This document shows, one piece after another, positions 1 through 6,393 of a DNA stretch of 19,620 nt; position 1 is the first letter of the stretch, and every line of letters begins with the position of its first letter. The stretch lies in the NCBI GenBank assembly GCA_937907435.1, contig CALCIA010000270.1, positions 1 to 19,620 on the forward strand. Direction: 5' to 3'. The notes under the pieces were generated by a model. That model searched no databases. It was not told where the DNA came from and worked only from the letters and a program-made list of their open reading frames with translations. The position numbers were made by a program, and so were the translations under genes. Origin of the DNA: an uncultured Actinomycetes bacterium (GTDB taxonomy: Bacteria > Actinomycetota > Thermoleophilia > Solirubrobacterales > 70-9).

Positions 1-65
1 AGGGGCGCGTCCGTAATCCGGGCGACAGCTTGCGGGGCCTGGACCCTCCCGGGCGACAGCTCGCG
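1..65. repeat. Left copy of a ~65-bp dispersed repeat (inverted relative to right end)
   Basis: Bases 1-47 are identical to the reverse complement of 19566-19612. After a small length difference (CCC against TC), GGGCGACAGCT and GCG continue to about base 65. Inside the repeat, GGGCGACAGCT occurs at 20-30 and again at 51-61, a 31-bp period, so it looks like two partial tandem units. It lies about 45 bp beyond the stop of the minus-strand gene ending at 108. The repeat may extend left of base 1, which cannot be seen. Function unknown; a 3'-flank or REP-like element is an inference. Confidence 0.85.
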
Positions 66-107
66 AGACTCCGTCCCTTCCGTGCCCCAGCCACCCCAAG
101 CGTCGCC

Positions 108-899
108 TCAGCAGCCACCGCCGTCGAACGGCAGGCGCACCCGGCGGTGCGAGGAGTTGTCGTCCTCGTTCGACTCGAAGAGCAGGTGCTTGGGGTCGAC
201 GGTCATGCCGAAGGCGAAGCAGCCGTGGAGGCCGCTGACGTCGATGTACTGCTTGTTGTAGTCGGCCGGGTAGATGTCCGACCAGCCGACTGAGGTGCCG
301 AGGCGGTCCCGGGGGATCGTCCGGTCCTGGTTGCAGCCCGGGTAGACCCGGTGGTCGGGGGAGCGTGCGCCGGGGCGGGTGCGGTCGAGATCGCGCAGGC
401 AGTAGTTGAGCTTCGGGCTGGTCCGCAGCACCGGGCCGAGGCTGCCTTCGGGGAGGACGCGGCGCAGCTCGAAGCGGGCCAGTTGGTGGACCTTCCAGTA
501 GGAGCCGCCGAAGTACTCGCCGACGTCGGTGAACTGGAGGCTCGCGTGGGTGCGCAGGGTGATGTGGCCGCCGCCGACCTTGTAGATCCGCTGGGTGACC
601 TTCATCGACTTCGGCCCGTCGCGCTGCCCGCGCACCTCCATCGGCCCGCGGCCGCGGCTCTGCACGTCGGAGGTCGCGTGCAGGAGCGTCTTGCCGTCGT
701 AGCTGGAGACGTACATCTCGCTCGGCGTGCCGATCCGCAGGTCGGGGCAGAGGAGGTGCTTGGCTTCCGGCCCCTGGCAGGGGTTCTCGCTCGGGACCTT
801 CCACCCGGGCGCGGCGGACGCGATGGCGGGGACGGCCGCGAGGAGGACGGCCGCGCCGAGGACGAGGATCGACGCGAGGACCGAGCGGGGCGCCTTCAC
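108..899 (-). CDS. Secreted lysyl-oxidase-like protein (probably degenerate)
   Basis: 263 aa with a GTG start (897-899) and TGA stop (108-110). Residues 1-30 form a Sec signal peptide: a basic n-region, a long Leu/Ala/Val core, and a likely cleavage site at AIASA-A. The rest resembles the lysyl oxidase family: PDLRIG near 53, MEVRGQ near 87, ARFELR at 141-146, KLNYCLRD at 163-170, SVGWSDIY at 203-210, QYIDVSG near 217, and FESNEDDN at 241-248. By alignment to human LOX from memory, Lys163 and Tyr210 match the residues that form the lysine tyrosylquinone cofactor (Lys320, Tyr355). The copper H-x-H site, however, appears to be YWK (134-136), leaving one nearby His138. True lysyl oxidases oxidatively deaminate peptidyl lysine outside the cell. 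This protein may instead be a structural or binding relative. It is divergent from glyA with a 64-bp gap and no clear Shine-Dalgarno. Confidence 0.75.
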   Translation of the reverse strand: MKAPRSVLASILVLGAAVLLAAVPAIASAAPGWKVPSENPCQGPEAKHLLCPDLRIGTPSEMYVSSYDGKTLLHATSDVQSRGRGPMEVRGQRDGPKSMKVTQRIYKVGGGHITLRTHASLQFTDVGEYFGGSYWKVHQLARFELRRVLPEGSLGPVLRTSPKLNYCLRDLDRTRPGARSPDHRVYPGCNQDRTIPRDRLGTSVGWSDIYPADYNKQYIDVSGLHGCFAFGMTVDPKHLLFESNEDDNSSHRRVRLPFDGGGC

Positions 900-906
900 G
901 GCGGCC

Positions 907-912
907 AGCCTA
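907..912 (-). promoter_or_regulatory. Possible -10 (TAGGCT) for the lysyl-oxidase-like gene
   Basis: On the minus strand TAGGCT (TAnnnT pattern) ends 7 bases before the GTG start, with no Shine-Dalgarno between. That spacing fits a leaderless transcript, which is common in actinobacteria. No convincing -35 box was seen. Confidence 0.3.
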
Positions 913-947
913 CCCGTCGCCGCCGCCGCGATATCGGAGGCCGTTGC

Positions 948-953
948 TATCGT
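948..953 (+). promoter_or_regulatory. Possible -10 (TATCGT) for glyA
   Basis: TATCGT lies 10 bases before the glyA ATG, and no Shine-Dalgarno precedes that ATG. This again suggests a leaderless or near-leaderless message. No good -35 is visible, so the call rests on the hexamer and its spacing only. Confidence 0.3.
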
Positions 954-963
954 CGCACGAGCG

Positions 964-2244
964 ATGGCCGACCTGCCCGAGAACTTCCAGACCGCCCCGC
1001 TGAGCGAGGTCGATCCCGAGATCGCGACCGTCCTCGACCGCGAGCTGCGCCGTCAGCAGCGGACGCTGGAGATGATCGCCTCGGAGAACTTCGTCCCCCA
1101 GGGGGTGCTCGAAGCGGTGGGCTCGGTGCTGACCAACAAGTACGCCGAGGGCTACCCGGGCCGCCGTTACTACGGTGGCTGCGAGGAGGTCGACGTCGCC
1201 GAGCAGCTGGCGATCGACCGCGCCAAGGCGCTCTTCGGCGCCGAGCACGTCAACGCGCAGCCGCACGCCGGCGCGCAGGCCAACAACGCCGTCTACTTCG
1301 GGCTGCTCGAACCGGGCGACACGATCCTCGGCCTCGCCCTCGACCACGGCGGCCACCTCAGCCACGGGATGAAGATCAACGTCTCCGGCAAGCTCTACAA
1401 CCCGGTCGCCTACCACGTGCGGCGCGAGGACTACTGGGTCGACATGGACGAGGTCGCGAGCCTCGCCGCCGAGCACAAGCCGAAGATGATCGTCGCCGGC
1501 TGGTCCGCCTACCCGCGCCAGCTCGACTTCGCCGCCTTCCGCGAGATCGCCGACTCGGTCGGCGCCCTGCTGATGGTCGACATGGCCCACTTCGCCGGCC
1601 TCGTCGCCGCCAACGAGCACCCGAGCCCGGTGCCCTACGCCGACGTCGTCACCACCACCGTCCACAAGACGCTGGCGGGACCGCGCAGCGGCATGATCTT
1701 CAGCAAGGCCGAGCACGCCAAAGCGATCGACAAAGCGATCTTCCCCGGCCAGCAGGGCGGGCCCTTGATGCACACGATCGCCGCCAAGGCGGTGGCGATG
1801 AAGATCGCCGCCTCGGCGCCCTTTGCCGCGCGCCAGCGCCAGACCATCGCCAACGCCCGCGCGCTCGGGATCGGCCTGGAAGCCAACGGCATCCCGGTCC
1901 TCACCGGCGGCACCGACGTCCACCTGGTCCTCGTCGACCTCACCCCGACCGGCCTCGACGGCCAGACCGCCGAGGACCGCCTCGAGGCGGTCGGCATCAC
2001 CGTCAACCGCAACGCGATCCCCTTCGACGAGCGCCCGCCGATGAACCCCTCGGGCCTCCGCATTGGTACCCCGGCCCTCACCACCCGGGGCATGAAGGAG
2101 GAGGAGATGGAGGAGATCGCCGCCGTGATCGCCACCGCCCTCGGCCCCGACTTCGAGTCCGAGAAGGCCTCCCTCGCCGAACGCACTGGCGCCCTGATGG
2201 ACCGCCACCCGCTGTACCCGCAGCTCTCGCCGACGGTCGTCTGA
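964..2244 (+). CDS. glyA: Serine hydroxymethyltransferase
   Basis: 426 aa, a normal length for the family. It is a cytoplasmic PLP enzyme that interconverts serine plus tetrahydrofolate with glycine plus 5,10-methylene-tetrahydrofolate, supplying one-carbon units. The N-terminal TLEMIASENFVP and YAEGYPGRRYYGGCE are classic GlyA blocks. VDMAHFAGLVA contains the Asp/His that contact PLP. TTVHKTLAGPRSG carries the Schiff-base lysine, Lys235. LRIGTPALTTRG lies near the C-terminus. The reading frame stays open upstream of the ATG at 964, but family homology begins only at MADLPENF, so that ATG is chosen; it lacks a Shine-Dalgarno. GlyA beside wecA/atp genes is, as I recall, also found in other actinobacteria. 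The gap after it holds two palindromes that could end transcription. Confidence 0.97.
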   Translation: MADLPENFQTAPLSEVDPEIATVLDRELRRQQRTLEMIASENFVPQGVLEAVGSVLTNKYAEGYPGRRYYGGCEEVDVAEQLAIDRAKALFGAEHVNAQPHAGAQANNAVYFGLLEPGDTILGLALDHGGHLSHGMKINVSGKLYNPVAYHVRREDYWVDMDEVASLAAEHKPKMIVAGWSAYPRQLDFAAFREIADSVGALLMVDMAHFAGLVAANEHPSPVPYADVVTTTVHKTLAGPRSGMIFSKAEHAKAIDKAIFPGQQGGPLMHTIAAKAVAMKIAASAPFAARQRQTIANARALGIGLEANGIPVLTGGTDVHLVLVDLTPTGLDGQTAEDRLEAVGITVNRNAIPFDERPPMNPSGLRIGTPALTTRGMKEEEMEEIAAVIATALGPDFESEKASLAERTGALMDRHPLYPQLSPTVV

Positions 2245-2300
2245 GGAATCCGGGGCGCCTGCGGGGAAGGGCGACACACTTCCTCATCAGGGGATCTGGC

Positions 2301-2346
2301 CGCTCGCTGAGTTAGCTGCGCCATAGGGGGCCTAACTCAGCGAGCG
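2301..2346. repeat. 15-bp perfect inverted repeat downstream of glyA
   Basis: CGCTCGCTGAGTTAG (2301-2315) pairs exactly with 2332-2346 around a 16-nt loop containing GCGCCATAGG. There is no U-tract, so it is not a textbook intrinsic terminator. Its outer right part, AACTCAGCGAGCGACGG (2334-2350), recurs with one change at 2431-2447, tying it to the palindrome that follows. A terminator, RNA-stabilising hairpin or REP-like element are all possible. Confidence 0.85.
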
Positions 2347-2402
2347 ACGGATCCGACCATGTGAAAGACGAGGCCGTTCATAGGCGGCTCGGGTGCACGA
2401 GT

Positions 2403-2438
2403 GGTGAGTTATGGGCGCCATGGCGCCCATAACTCACC
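2403..2438. repeat. Perfect 36-bp palindrome upstream of the DUF354 gene
   Basis: Bases 2403-2438 read the same on both strands, with the centre between 2420 and 2421 inside GGCGCCATGGCGCC. Arms of 18 bp with no loop are unusual. The right arm plus flank (2431-2447) repeats 2334-2350 with 16 of 17 bases identical. It ends 42 bp before the next start codon. It may be a mobile or REP-like palindrome, or a cruciform or protein-binding site. Confidence 0.9.
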
Positions 2439-2465
2439 GAGCGACGGGCTGGTGCCCCGCCCCGC

Positions 2466-2471
2466 TAGGGT
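2466..2471 (+). promoter_or_regulatory. Possible -10 (TAGGGT) for the DUF354 gene
   Basis: TAGGGT fits TAnnnT and ends 9 bases before the ATG at 2481, with no Shine-Dalgarno between. The pattern is the same as at 907-912 and 948-953 and suggests leaderless initiation. No clear -35 was seen. Confidence 0.3.
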
Positions 2472-2480
2472 CGCTGGCCG

Positions 2481-3500
2481 ATGAGAATTTGGGTCGATTG
2501 CACTGCCGCGGCGCATCCGCTCGTCCTGCGGCCGATCATCGAGCGGCTCGAGGCGCGGGGGGACGAGGTCTTCATCACCGCGCGGGAGTACGGGCAGACG
2601 GTCGGCATCCTCGACCGTCTGGGGATGCACTACACGGTGGTCGGGGAGCACGGGGGGGCGTCGAAGGTCGCCAAGGCGCGGGCGCTCGAGTCGCGCTCGC
2701 GGGCGCTCGCCAAGCTGGTCTGGAAGCAGCAGCCGGAACTGGCGCTGGCGCATGGGTCGGTCGATCTGGCGGTCGTCTGCGCGTTCCTGCGGATCGCATC
2801 GGTGCAGATGCAGGACTACGAGTTCGCCAACCTGCAGCGGCAGATCTCCTTCCGCGCCGCGACGCGGGTGTTGGCGCCGGAGGCGATCCCGATCGACCGG
2901 CTGCGCAAGATCGGCGCGAAACCGAAGAAGCTGGTCCGCTATCCGGGGCTGAAGGAGGAGTACTACCTCTACGACTTCGTGCCCGACGAGGCGATCATCG
3001 ACGACCTCGGACTCGACCGCGGCAAGGTGATCACGGTGGTGCGACCGCCGCCGGAGACCTCCGAGTACCACGAGCGCAACGACCTCTACGCCGCCACCGT
3101 GCGCCGGCTGGCCGACGCCGACGGCGAGGCGCAGGCGGTGATCATCCCCCGCACCCGCGAGCAGGCGGAGGCGGCGCGGGCGCTCGGCGCCCCCAACCTG
3201 CTGATCCCCGAGCAGGCGATCGACGCGCAGAGCCTGATCGCCTGCGCCGACCTGGTGGTGAGCGCGGGGGGGACGATGAACCGCGAGGCGGTCGCCCTCG
3301 GCACCCCCGTCTACACGACCTTCAGCGGCCGCATGGGCGGCGTCGACGAGGTGCTGATCCACGAAGGCCGGCTGCGGGTGCTGGAGGACCCGGCCGAACT
3401 GGAGCTGCGCAAGCGGACCGATCCGGTCGGGGTCCTGAATCCCCGCGACCCGACCTTCCTCGTCGCCTCGGTGCTCGGCGCCGTCAGCGTTTATCCGTAA
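2481..3500 (+). CDS. DUF354 family GT-B-like protein
   Basis: 339 aa, close to the usual length for DUF354. The N-terminal MRIWVDCTAAAHPLVLRPIIERLEARGDEVFITAREY is the family's opening block, a Rossmann-like half with an H-P pair near residue 12. YPGLKEEYYLYDF lies mid-protein. The C-terminal half carries LIACADLVVSAGGTMNREAV and then LGTPVYTTFSGRMGGVDE, resembling the donor-sugar-binding part of GT-B glycosyltransferases such as MurG or UDP-GlcNAc epimerase. No enzymatic activity is assigned to the family as far as I know. No membrane segment or signal peptide is seen. It sits 61 bp upstream of the WecA-like gene, so a role in building an undecaprenyl-linked or surface glycan is inferred. 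No SD is visible before the ATG. Confidence 0.85.
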   Translation: MRIWVDCTAAAHPLVLRPIIERLEARGDEVFITAREYGQTVGILDRLGMHYTVVGEHGGASKVAKARALESRSRALAKLVWKQQPELALAHGSVDLAVVCAFLRIASVQMQDYEFANLQRQISFRAATRVLAPEAIPIDRLRKIGAKPKKLVRYPGLKEEYYLYDFVPDEAIIDDLGLDRGKVITVVRPPPETSEYHERNDLYAATVRRLADADGEAQAVIIPRTREQAEAARALGAPNLLIPEQAIDAQSLIACADLVVSAGGTMNREAVALGTPVYTTFSGRMGGVDEVLIHEGRLRVLEDPAELELRKRTDPVGVLNPRDPTFLVASVLGAVSVYP

Positions 3501-3509
3501 CCTGATCCG

Positions 3510-3526
3510 GTCCGGGGAGGCCGGAC
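3510..3526 (+). other. Short hairpin just after the DUF354 stop
   Basis: GTCCGG (3510-3515) and CCGGAC (3521-3526) form a 6-bp GC stem around GGAGG, 10 bp after the TAA. No U-tract follows. It could be a weak attenuator between DUF354 and wecA, or be incidental in such GC-rich DNA. Confidence 0.4.
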
Positions 3527-3561
3527 GGGACCTCGCACCTCGACCGACGCGGGACTGAAAT

Positions 3562-4716
3562 TTGGCCGCGACCACCGATGCAGCACTCGCGTTCATCGCC
3601 GCCGCGGCGATCGCCTGGCTGTTGGTTCCCTACGCCGAGCGGCTCGCCTTCCGGGTCGGCGCGATCGACTACCCGAAGGAGCGCAGCCTCCACGACAAGC
3701 CGATGCCGCGCCTCTCGGGCCTGGCGATCCTGGTCGCGGTCGAGGCGGCGGGCTGGATCTGGCTGCCGGGGGACGGCCAGAGCCGCGCGATCCTGATCGG
3801 CGGCCTGGCGATCGCCGCGGTCGGTGTCCTCGACGACATCTACGACCTGCCCGCGCTGCCGAAGCTGATCGGCCAGATCGCCGCCTCGCTGATCCCGGTC
3901 CTGGCCGGGGTGCGGGTGGAGAACCTGACGCTGCCGTTCCTCGGCGGCTTCGAACTGCACGGCTGGGGCTACCCGCTGACCGTGCTGGGGATCGTCGCCG
4001 TGGTCAACGTGATCAACTTCCTCGACGGGGTCGACGGGCTCGCCGCGGGCGTCTGCGTGATCGCCGCGGTGACCCTGGCGACGATCGCGCTCTCGCTCGA
4101 ACGCAACGAGGCGGGTGTGCTCGCAGCGCTGACCGCCGGCGCCGCGCTCGGCTTCCTGCGCCACGGCTTCCCGCCCGCCTCGAGCTTCATGGGGGACACC
4201 GGCTCGAACCTGCTCGGCTACCTGCTCGCCACCGCCTCGGTGCAGGGAGCGCTGAAGACGAACGCGGTGATCGCCCTCGCCTTCCCGCTGATCGTGCTCG
4301 CGGTGCCGATCCTCGACACCGGCTTCGTGGTCGCCAAACGACTCAAATACCGCCAGCCGATCTACCAGGCCGACTCCTGGCACTTCCACCACCGCATGGC
4401 GAACAAGGGGTTCAGCCAGCGGCGCACCGTGGCCTACCTCTACGCCTGGACGATCGTCATGTCGATGCTGGCCCTGGCCCTGCGCTTCGTCCCCTACAGC
4501 GACAACCACGGCCACTTCGACGCGCTCTGGACCGCGGTGATGCTGGTGCTGATCGTGGCCGCCCTCGCCTACAGCGTCTACCTCGTCTACGTGCTCGAGA
4601 TCCTCAAGCTGAGGCGGGGTCGGATCAACCCGGAAACGGGCGAGTTCGAAGCTCTGGAGCTGGATGTCGAGCCGCCCTCACCCAAACCTCCGGCAGGTAG
4701 TGGCAAGGGGCACTAA
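3562..4716 (+). CDS. wecA: Undecaprenyl-phosphate GlcNAc-1-phosphate transferase-like (WecA/TagO family)
   Basis: 384 aa polytopic membrane protein, about 10-11 predicted segments. The family moves a sugar-1-phosphate from a UDP-sugar to undecaprenyl phosphate on the cytoplasmic face, the first step of O-antigen, teichoic acid or arabinogalactan-type glycans. Motifs in order: HDKPMPRLSG at 44-53, LDDIYDLPALPKLIGQ at 90-105 (Mg-binding DD at 91-92), NFLDGVDGLAAG at 152-163, FMGDTGSN at 209-216, and HFHHR at 274-278, which favours WecA/TagO over MraY. The start is TTG: an in-frame TGA lies at 3556-3558 and no ATG fits before residue 48. A GGGA stands 7 bases upstream. The C-terminal tail is cytosolic, with a Pro/Gly end. 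The same gene precedes the atp operon in mycobacteria (rfe), so the position is ancestral. The substrate sugar is not provable here. Confidence 0.92.
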   Translation: MAATTDAALAFIAAAAIAWLLVPYAERLAFRVGAIDYPKERSLHDKPMPRLSGLAILVAVEAAGWIWLPGDGQSRAILIGGLAIAAVGVLDDIYDLPALPKLIGQIAASLIPVLAGVRVENLTLPFLGGFELHGWGYPLTVLGIVAVVNVINFLDGVDGLAAGVCVIAAVTLATIALSLERNEAGVLAALTAGAALGFLRHGFPPASSFMGDTGSNLLGYLLATASVQGALKTNAVIALAFPLIVLAVPILDTGFVVAKRLKYRQPIYQADSWHFHHRMANKGFSQRRTVAYLYAWTIVMSMLALALRFVPYSDNHGHFDALWTAVMLVLIVAALAYSVYLVYVLEILKLRRGRINPETGEFEALELDVEPPSPKPPAGSGKGH

Positions 4717-4751
4717 CCCGCATCAGAAAGCCATTTGCCGGCCGCTTCGGG

Positions 4752-4757
4752 TATAGT
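4752..4757 (+). promoter_or_regulatory. Possible -10 (TATAGT) of the atp operon
   Basis: TATAGT stands in the 80-bp gap between wecA and the AtpI-like gene, 39 bases before the ATG. A TTGCCG at 4735-4740 is only 11 bases upstream, too close for a normal -35, so the -35 is unclear. It would place transcript starts near 4764, at the foot of the leader hairpin. Confidence 0.4.
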
Positions 4758-4763
4758 CGCGGC

Positions 4764-4789
4764 CCCGTCCGCTCGGGCCCCGAGACGGG
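4764..4789 (+). other. Leader hairpin before the atp operon
   Basis: CCCGT (4764-4768) pairs with ACGGG (4785-4789), and CTCGG (4772-4776) pairs with CCGAG (4780-4784), with a 3-nt bulge on the left and a GCC loop. It ends 7 bases before the ATG at 4797 and covers the place where a Shine-Dalgarno would be. It could be a leader control element or a terminator for wecA, though no U-tract follows. Confidence 0.5.
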
Positions 4790-4796
4790 CGTATCT

Positions 4797-5177
4797 ATGT
4801 CTCCTCCTAAGCATGTCGACCTCCTGGTGCTAGCCGCCGCCGCGGTGGTGTTCGCCGTCTGCGGCTTCTCGCTGCTCGGCTACATCGGCGCCGCCGCCGC
4901 CTGGCTCGCCCAGCGCGGAATCCAGTGGCTCGCCCAGCGCCGCTCCGGCGAAGCGCTCAAAGCGGGCAACCGCCAGCGCGCGATGGGGATCATCGCCGCC
5001 ACCACGCTCGGCCGCGTCTGGCTGATGGCCACCGTGGTGCTGCTCGTCGGCATCGCCCAACGCACCGCCGGGCTCTCCGCGGCGGTCCTCCTGGCCGCCC
5101 TCTTCACGATCTCGATGGGTTCGTCGGGCCTGGCCTACCTCCTCGAACCCGAAGGGCACAGCGTCCAACCGCGATGA
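4797..5177 (+). CDS. AtpI-like small membrane protein of the ATP synthase operon
   Basis: 126 aa, strongly hydrophobic, with about four membrane segments (roughly residues 8-24, 26-42, 66-84 and 90-112). A basic, Gln-rich cytosolic loop lies around 43-62 (QRRSGEALKAGNRQR). It sits between wecA and atpB, where mycobacteria carry Rv1303 and other bacteria carry atpI. AtpI-type proteins help assemble the c-ring or Mg2+ supply in some species. I assign it by position and topology, not by a catalytic motif. Its TGA overlaps the atpB ATG (ATGA at 5174-5177), so the two are translationally coupled. No Shine-Dalgarno is visible, and the leader hairpin lies immediately upstream. Confidence 0.75.
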   Translation: MSPPKHVDLLVLAAAAVVFAVCGFSLLGYIGAAAAWLAQRGIQWLAQRRSGEALKAGNRQRAMGIIAATTLGRVWLMATVVLLVGIAQRTAGLSAAVLLAALFTISMGSSGLAYLLEPEGHSVQPR

Positions 5178-6085
5178 AGACCAAAACCAAAGCTCTGATC
5201 GCCGGCGGCGTGTGGATGGCGATCATCATCCTTCTGCTCCTCATCTTCGGCAACGAAGGCAAGAACGAAGAGTTCAAACCGCAGAACGAGTTCAAACTTC
5301 ATCCCTGGATCTCGATCCACATCGGCCCGATCGACCTCTCGATCAACCGCGCCGTCTTCTACCTCGCCCTGACCGCGGGCCTGACCATCGCCACCATGGT
5401 CTGGATCTCGAAGAAGATGCAGCAGCGGCCGAACAAGACCCAGACCGCGATGGAGATCGCCTACGACCTGGCCAAGAACAACATCGCCCGCGGCAACATG
5501 TCGGACCCGGCGGTGGCGGCCCGCTGGTTCCCCTTCATCGCCGCCCTCTTCTTCTTCATCCTCTTCGCCAACCTGATCGGCTACCTGCCGCTGCCGACCA
5601 ACACCGGCGAGCACTTCAACGTCTTCGGCCTCGAAATCCCGACCTTCGCGATCTACGCGGCGACGGCGAACATCTCGATCCCGATCGTCCTCACCCTGGT
5701 CGTCTGGGTCAGCTACCACGTCGAAGGGATCCGGGCCAAGGGCTTCCTCCCCTACATGAAGAGCTGGCTGCCGCCGGGCCTCGAGAACATGAGCCCGATC
5801 GGCCGCGGCGCGATCTTCCTGATCGAGGTCGTCTCCCACCTCGTCCGGCTCGTCAGCCTCTCCGTCCGTCTTTTCGCCAACATCCTCGCCGGCCACCTGC
5901 TGCTGCTGTTCATGGGCGGCGGGCTCGCGGTCCTGCTCGGGATCGCCGCGCTCGGCGCGCTGACCTTCCCGCTCGCCTTCGCCTTCTTCATCTTCGAGGT
6001 CGGGCTGGTGGCGACCCTGCAGGCATTCATCTTCTCGACCCTCAGCGCCATCTACATCGGCGGAGCCACCTCCGCCGAGCATTGA
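5174..6085 (+). CDS. atpB: ATP synthase F0 subunit a
   Basis: 303 aa, membrane stator subunit forming the proton half-channels against the c-ring. SLSVRLFANILAGH (228-241) contains the essential arginine, Arg232, matching E. coli Arg210. At the two positions where E. coli has Glu219 and His245, this protein has His241 and Glu275 (FIFEVGLVATLQAFIF), the swapped His/Glu arrangement common outside the enterics. The N-terminus has a first helix at about 9-25, then a charged loop (NEGKNEEFKPQNEFKLHPW) before the core. The start ATG overlaps the preceding stop. atpE follows after 27 bp. Confidence 0.97.
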   Translation: MKTKTKALIAGGVWMAIIILLLLIFGNEGKNEEFKPQNEFKLHPWISIHIGPIDLSINRAVFYLALTAGLTIATMVWISKKMQQRPNKTQTAMEIAYDLAKNNIARGNMSDPAVAARWFPFIAALFFFILFANLIGYLPLPTNTGEHFNVFGLEIPTFAIYAATANISIPIVLTLVVWVSYHVEGIRAKGFLPYMKSWLPPGLENMSPIGRGAIFLIEVVSHLVRLVSLSVRLFANILAGHLLLLFMGGGLAVLLGIAALGALTFPLAFAFFIFEVGLVATLQAFIFSTLSAIYIGGATSAEH

Positions 6086-6095
6086 CAACTAGGAA

Positions 6096-6101
6096 AAGGA
6101 G
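6096..6101 (+). promoter_or_regulatory. Shine-Dalgarno AAGGAG before atpE
   Basis: AAGGAG is a near-perfect ribosome binding site with an 11-base spacer to the atpE ATG. Subunit c is needed in many copies per enzyme, and this is one of the stronger sites in the operon. Confidence 0.6.
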
Positions 6102-6112
6102 CACGTTCCCTG

Positions 6113-6391
6113 ATGGACCTGCCATCAATCACCGCCGCAACCGAAGCCATCACCGGCGAAGACGTCAAAGGCGCCGGTAAAGCGATCGCCCTCGGTGTGG
6201 GCGCCGGCCTCGGCTCGATCGGCGCGGGTATCGGCATCGGCTTCATCTTCGGCAAGGAGATCGAGTCGGTCGCCCGCCAGCCGGAGATGAAATCGGAGCT
6301 CGAATCGATCCGTTGGCTCGGCTTCGCGCTCACCGAGGCCGTGGCGTTCTACACGTTCATCTTCGGCCTGATCGCCTTCTTCCTCTCGTAG
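6113..6391 (+). CDS. atpE: ATP synthase F0 subunit c
   Basis: 92 aa, two-helix hairpin that oligomerises into the rotating c-ring. Helix 1 has the close-packing glycine repeat GVGAGLGSIGAGIGIG (28-43). The polar loop is RQP (55-57), which contacts gamma and epsilon. Helix 2, LGFALTEAVAFYTFIFGLIAFF, carries the ion-binding carboxylate Glu75. The residue after Glu75 is Ala, and Ile42 stands where Na+-coupled rings have Gln, so proton coupling is expected. The N-terminus is a little longer than in E. coli. atpF starts 2 bp after its stop. Confidence 0.97.
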   Translation: MDLPSITAATEAITGEDVKGAGKAIALGVGAGLGSIGAGIGIGFIFGKEIESVARQPEMKSELESIRWLGFALTEAVAFYTFIFGLIAFFLS

Positions 6392-6393
6392 CG

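Noticed and set aside
1..65. CRISPR-like repeats (30-31 bp period) at the window ends
   Set aside because: The whole period is repeated, not short repeats with unique spacers; only two units are seen and no cas gene is present.
727..963. N-terminal extension of glyA in the same frame
   Set aside because: It would overlap the oppositely oriented secreted protein gene, and GlyA homology starts only after 964.
2301..2346. Intrinsic terminator after glyA
   Set aside because: A good stem but no run of T after it, so Rho-independent termination is not supported.
6113..6391. Na+-coupled ATP synthase
   Set aside because: The c subunit lacks the Gln (Ile42 here) and the Ser/Thr after the key Glu that bind Na+.
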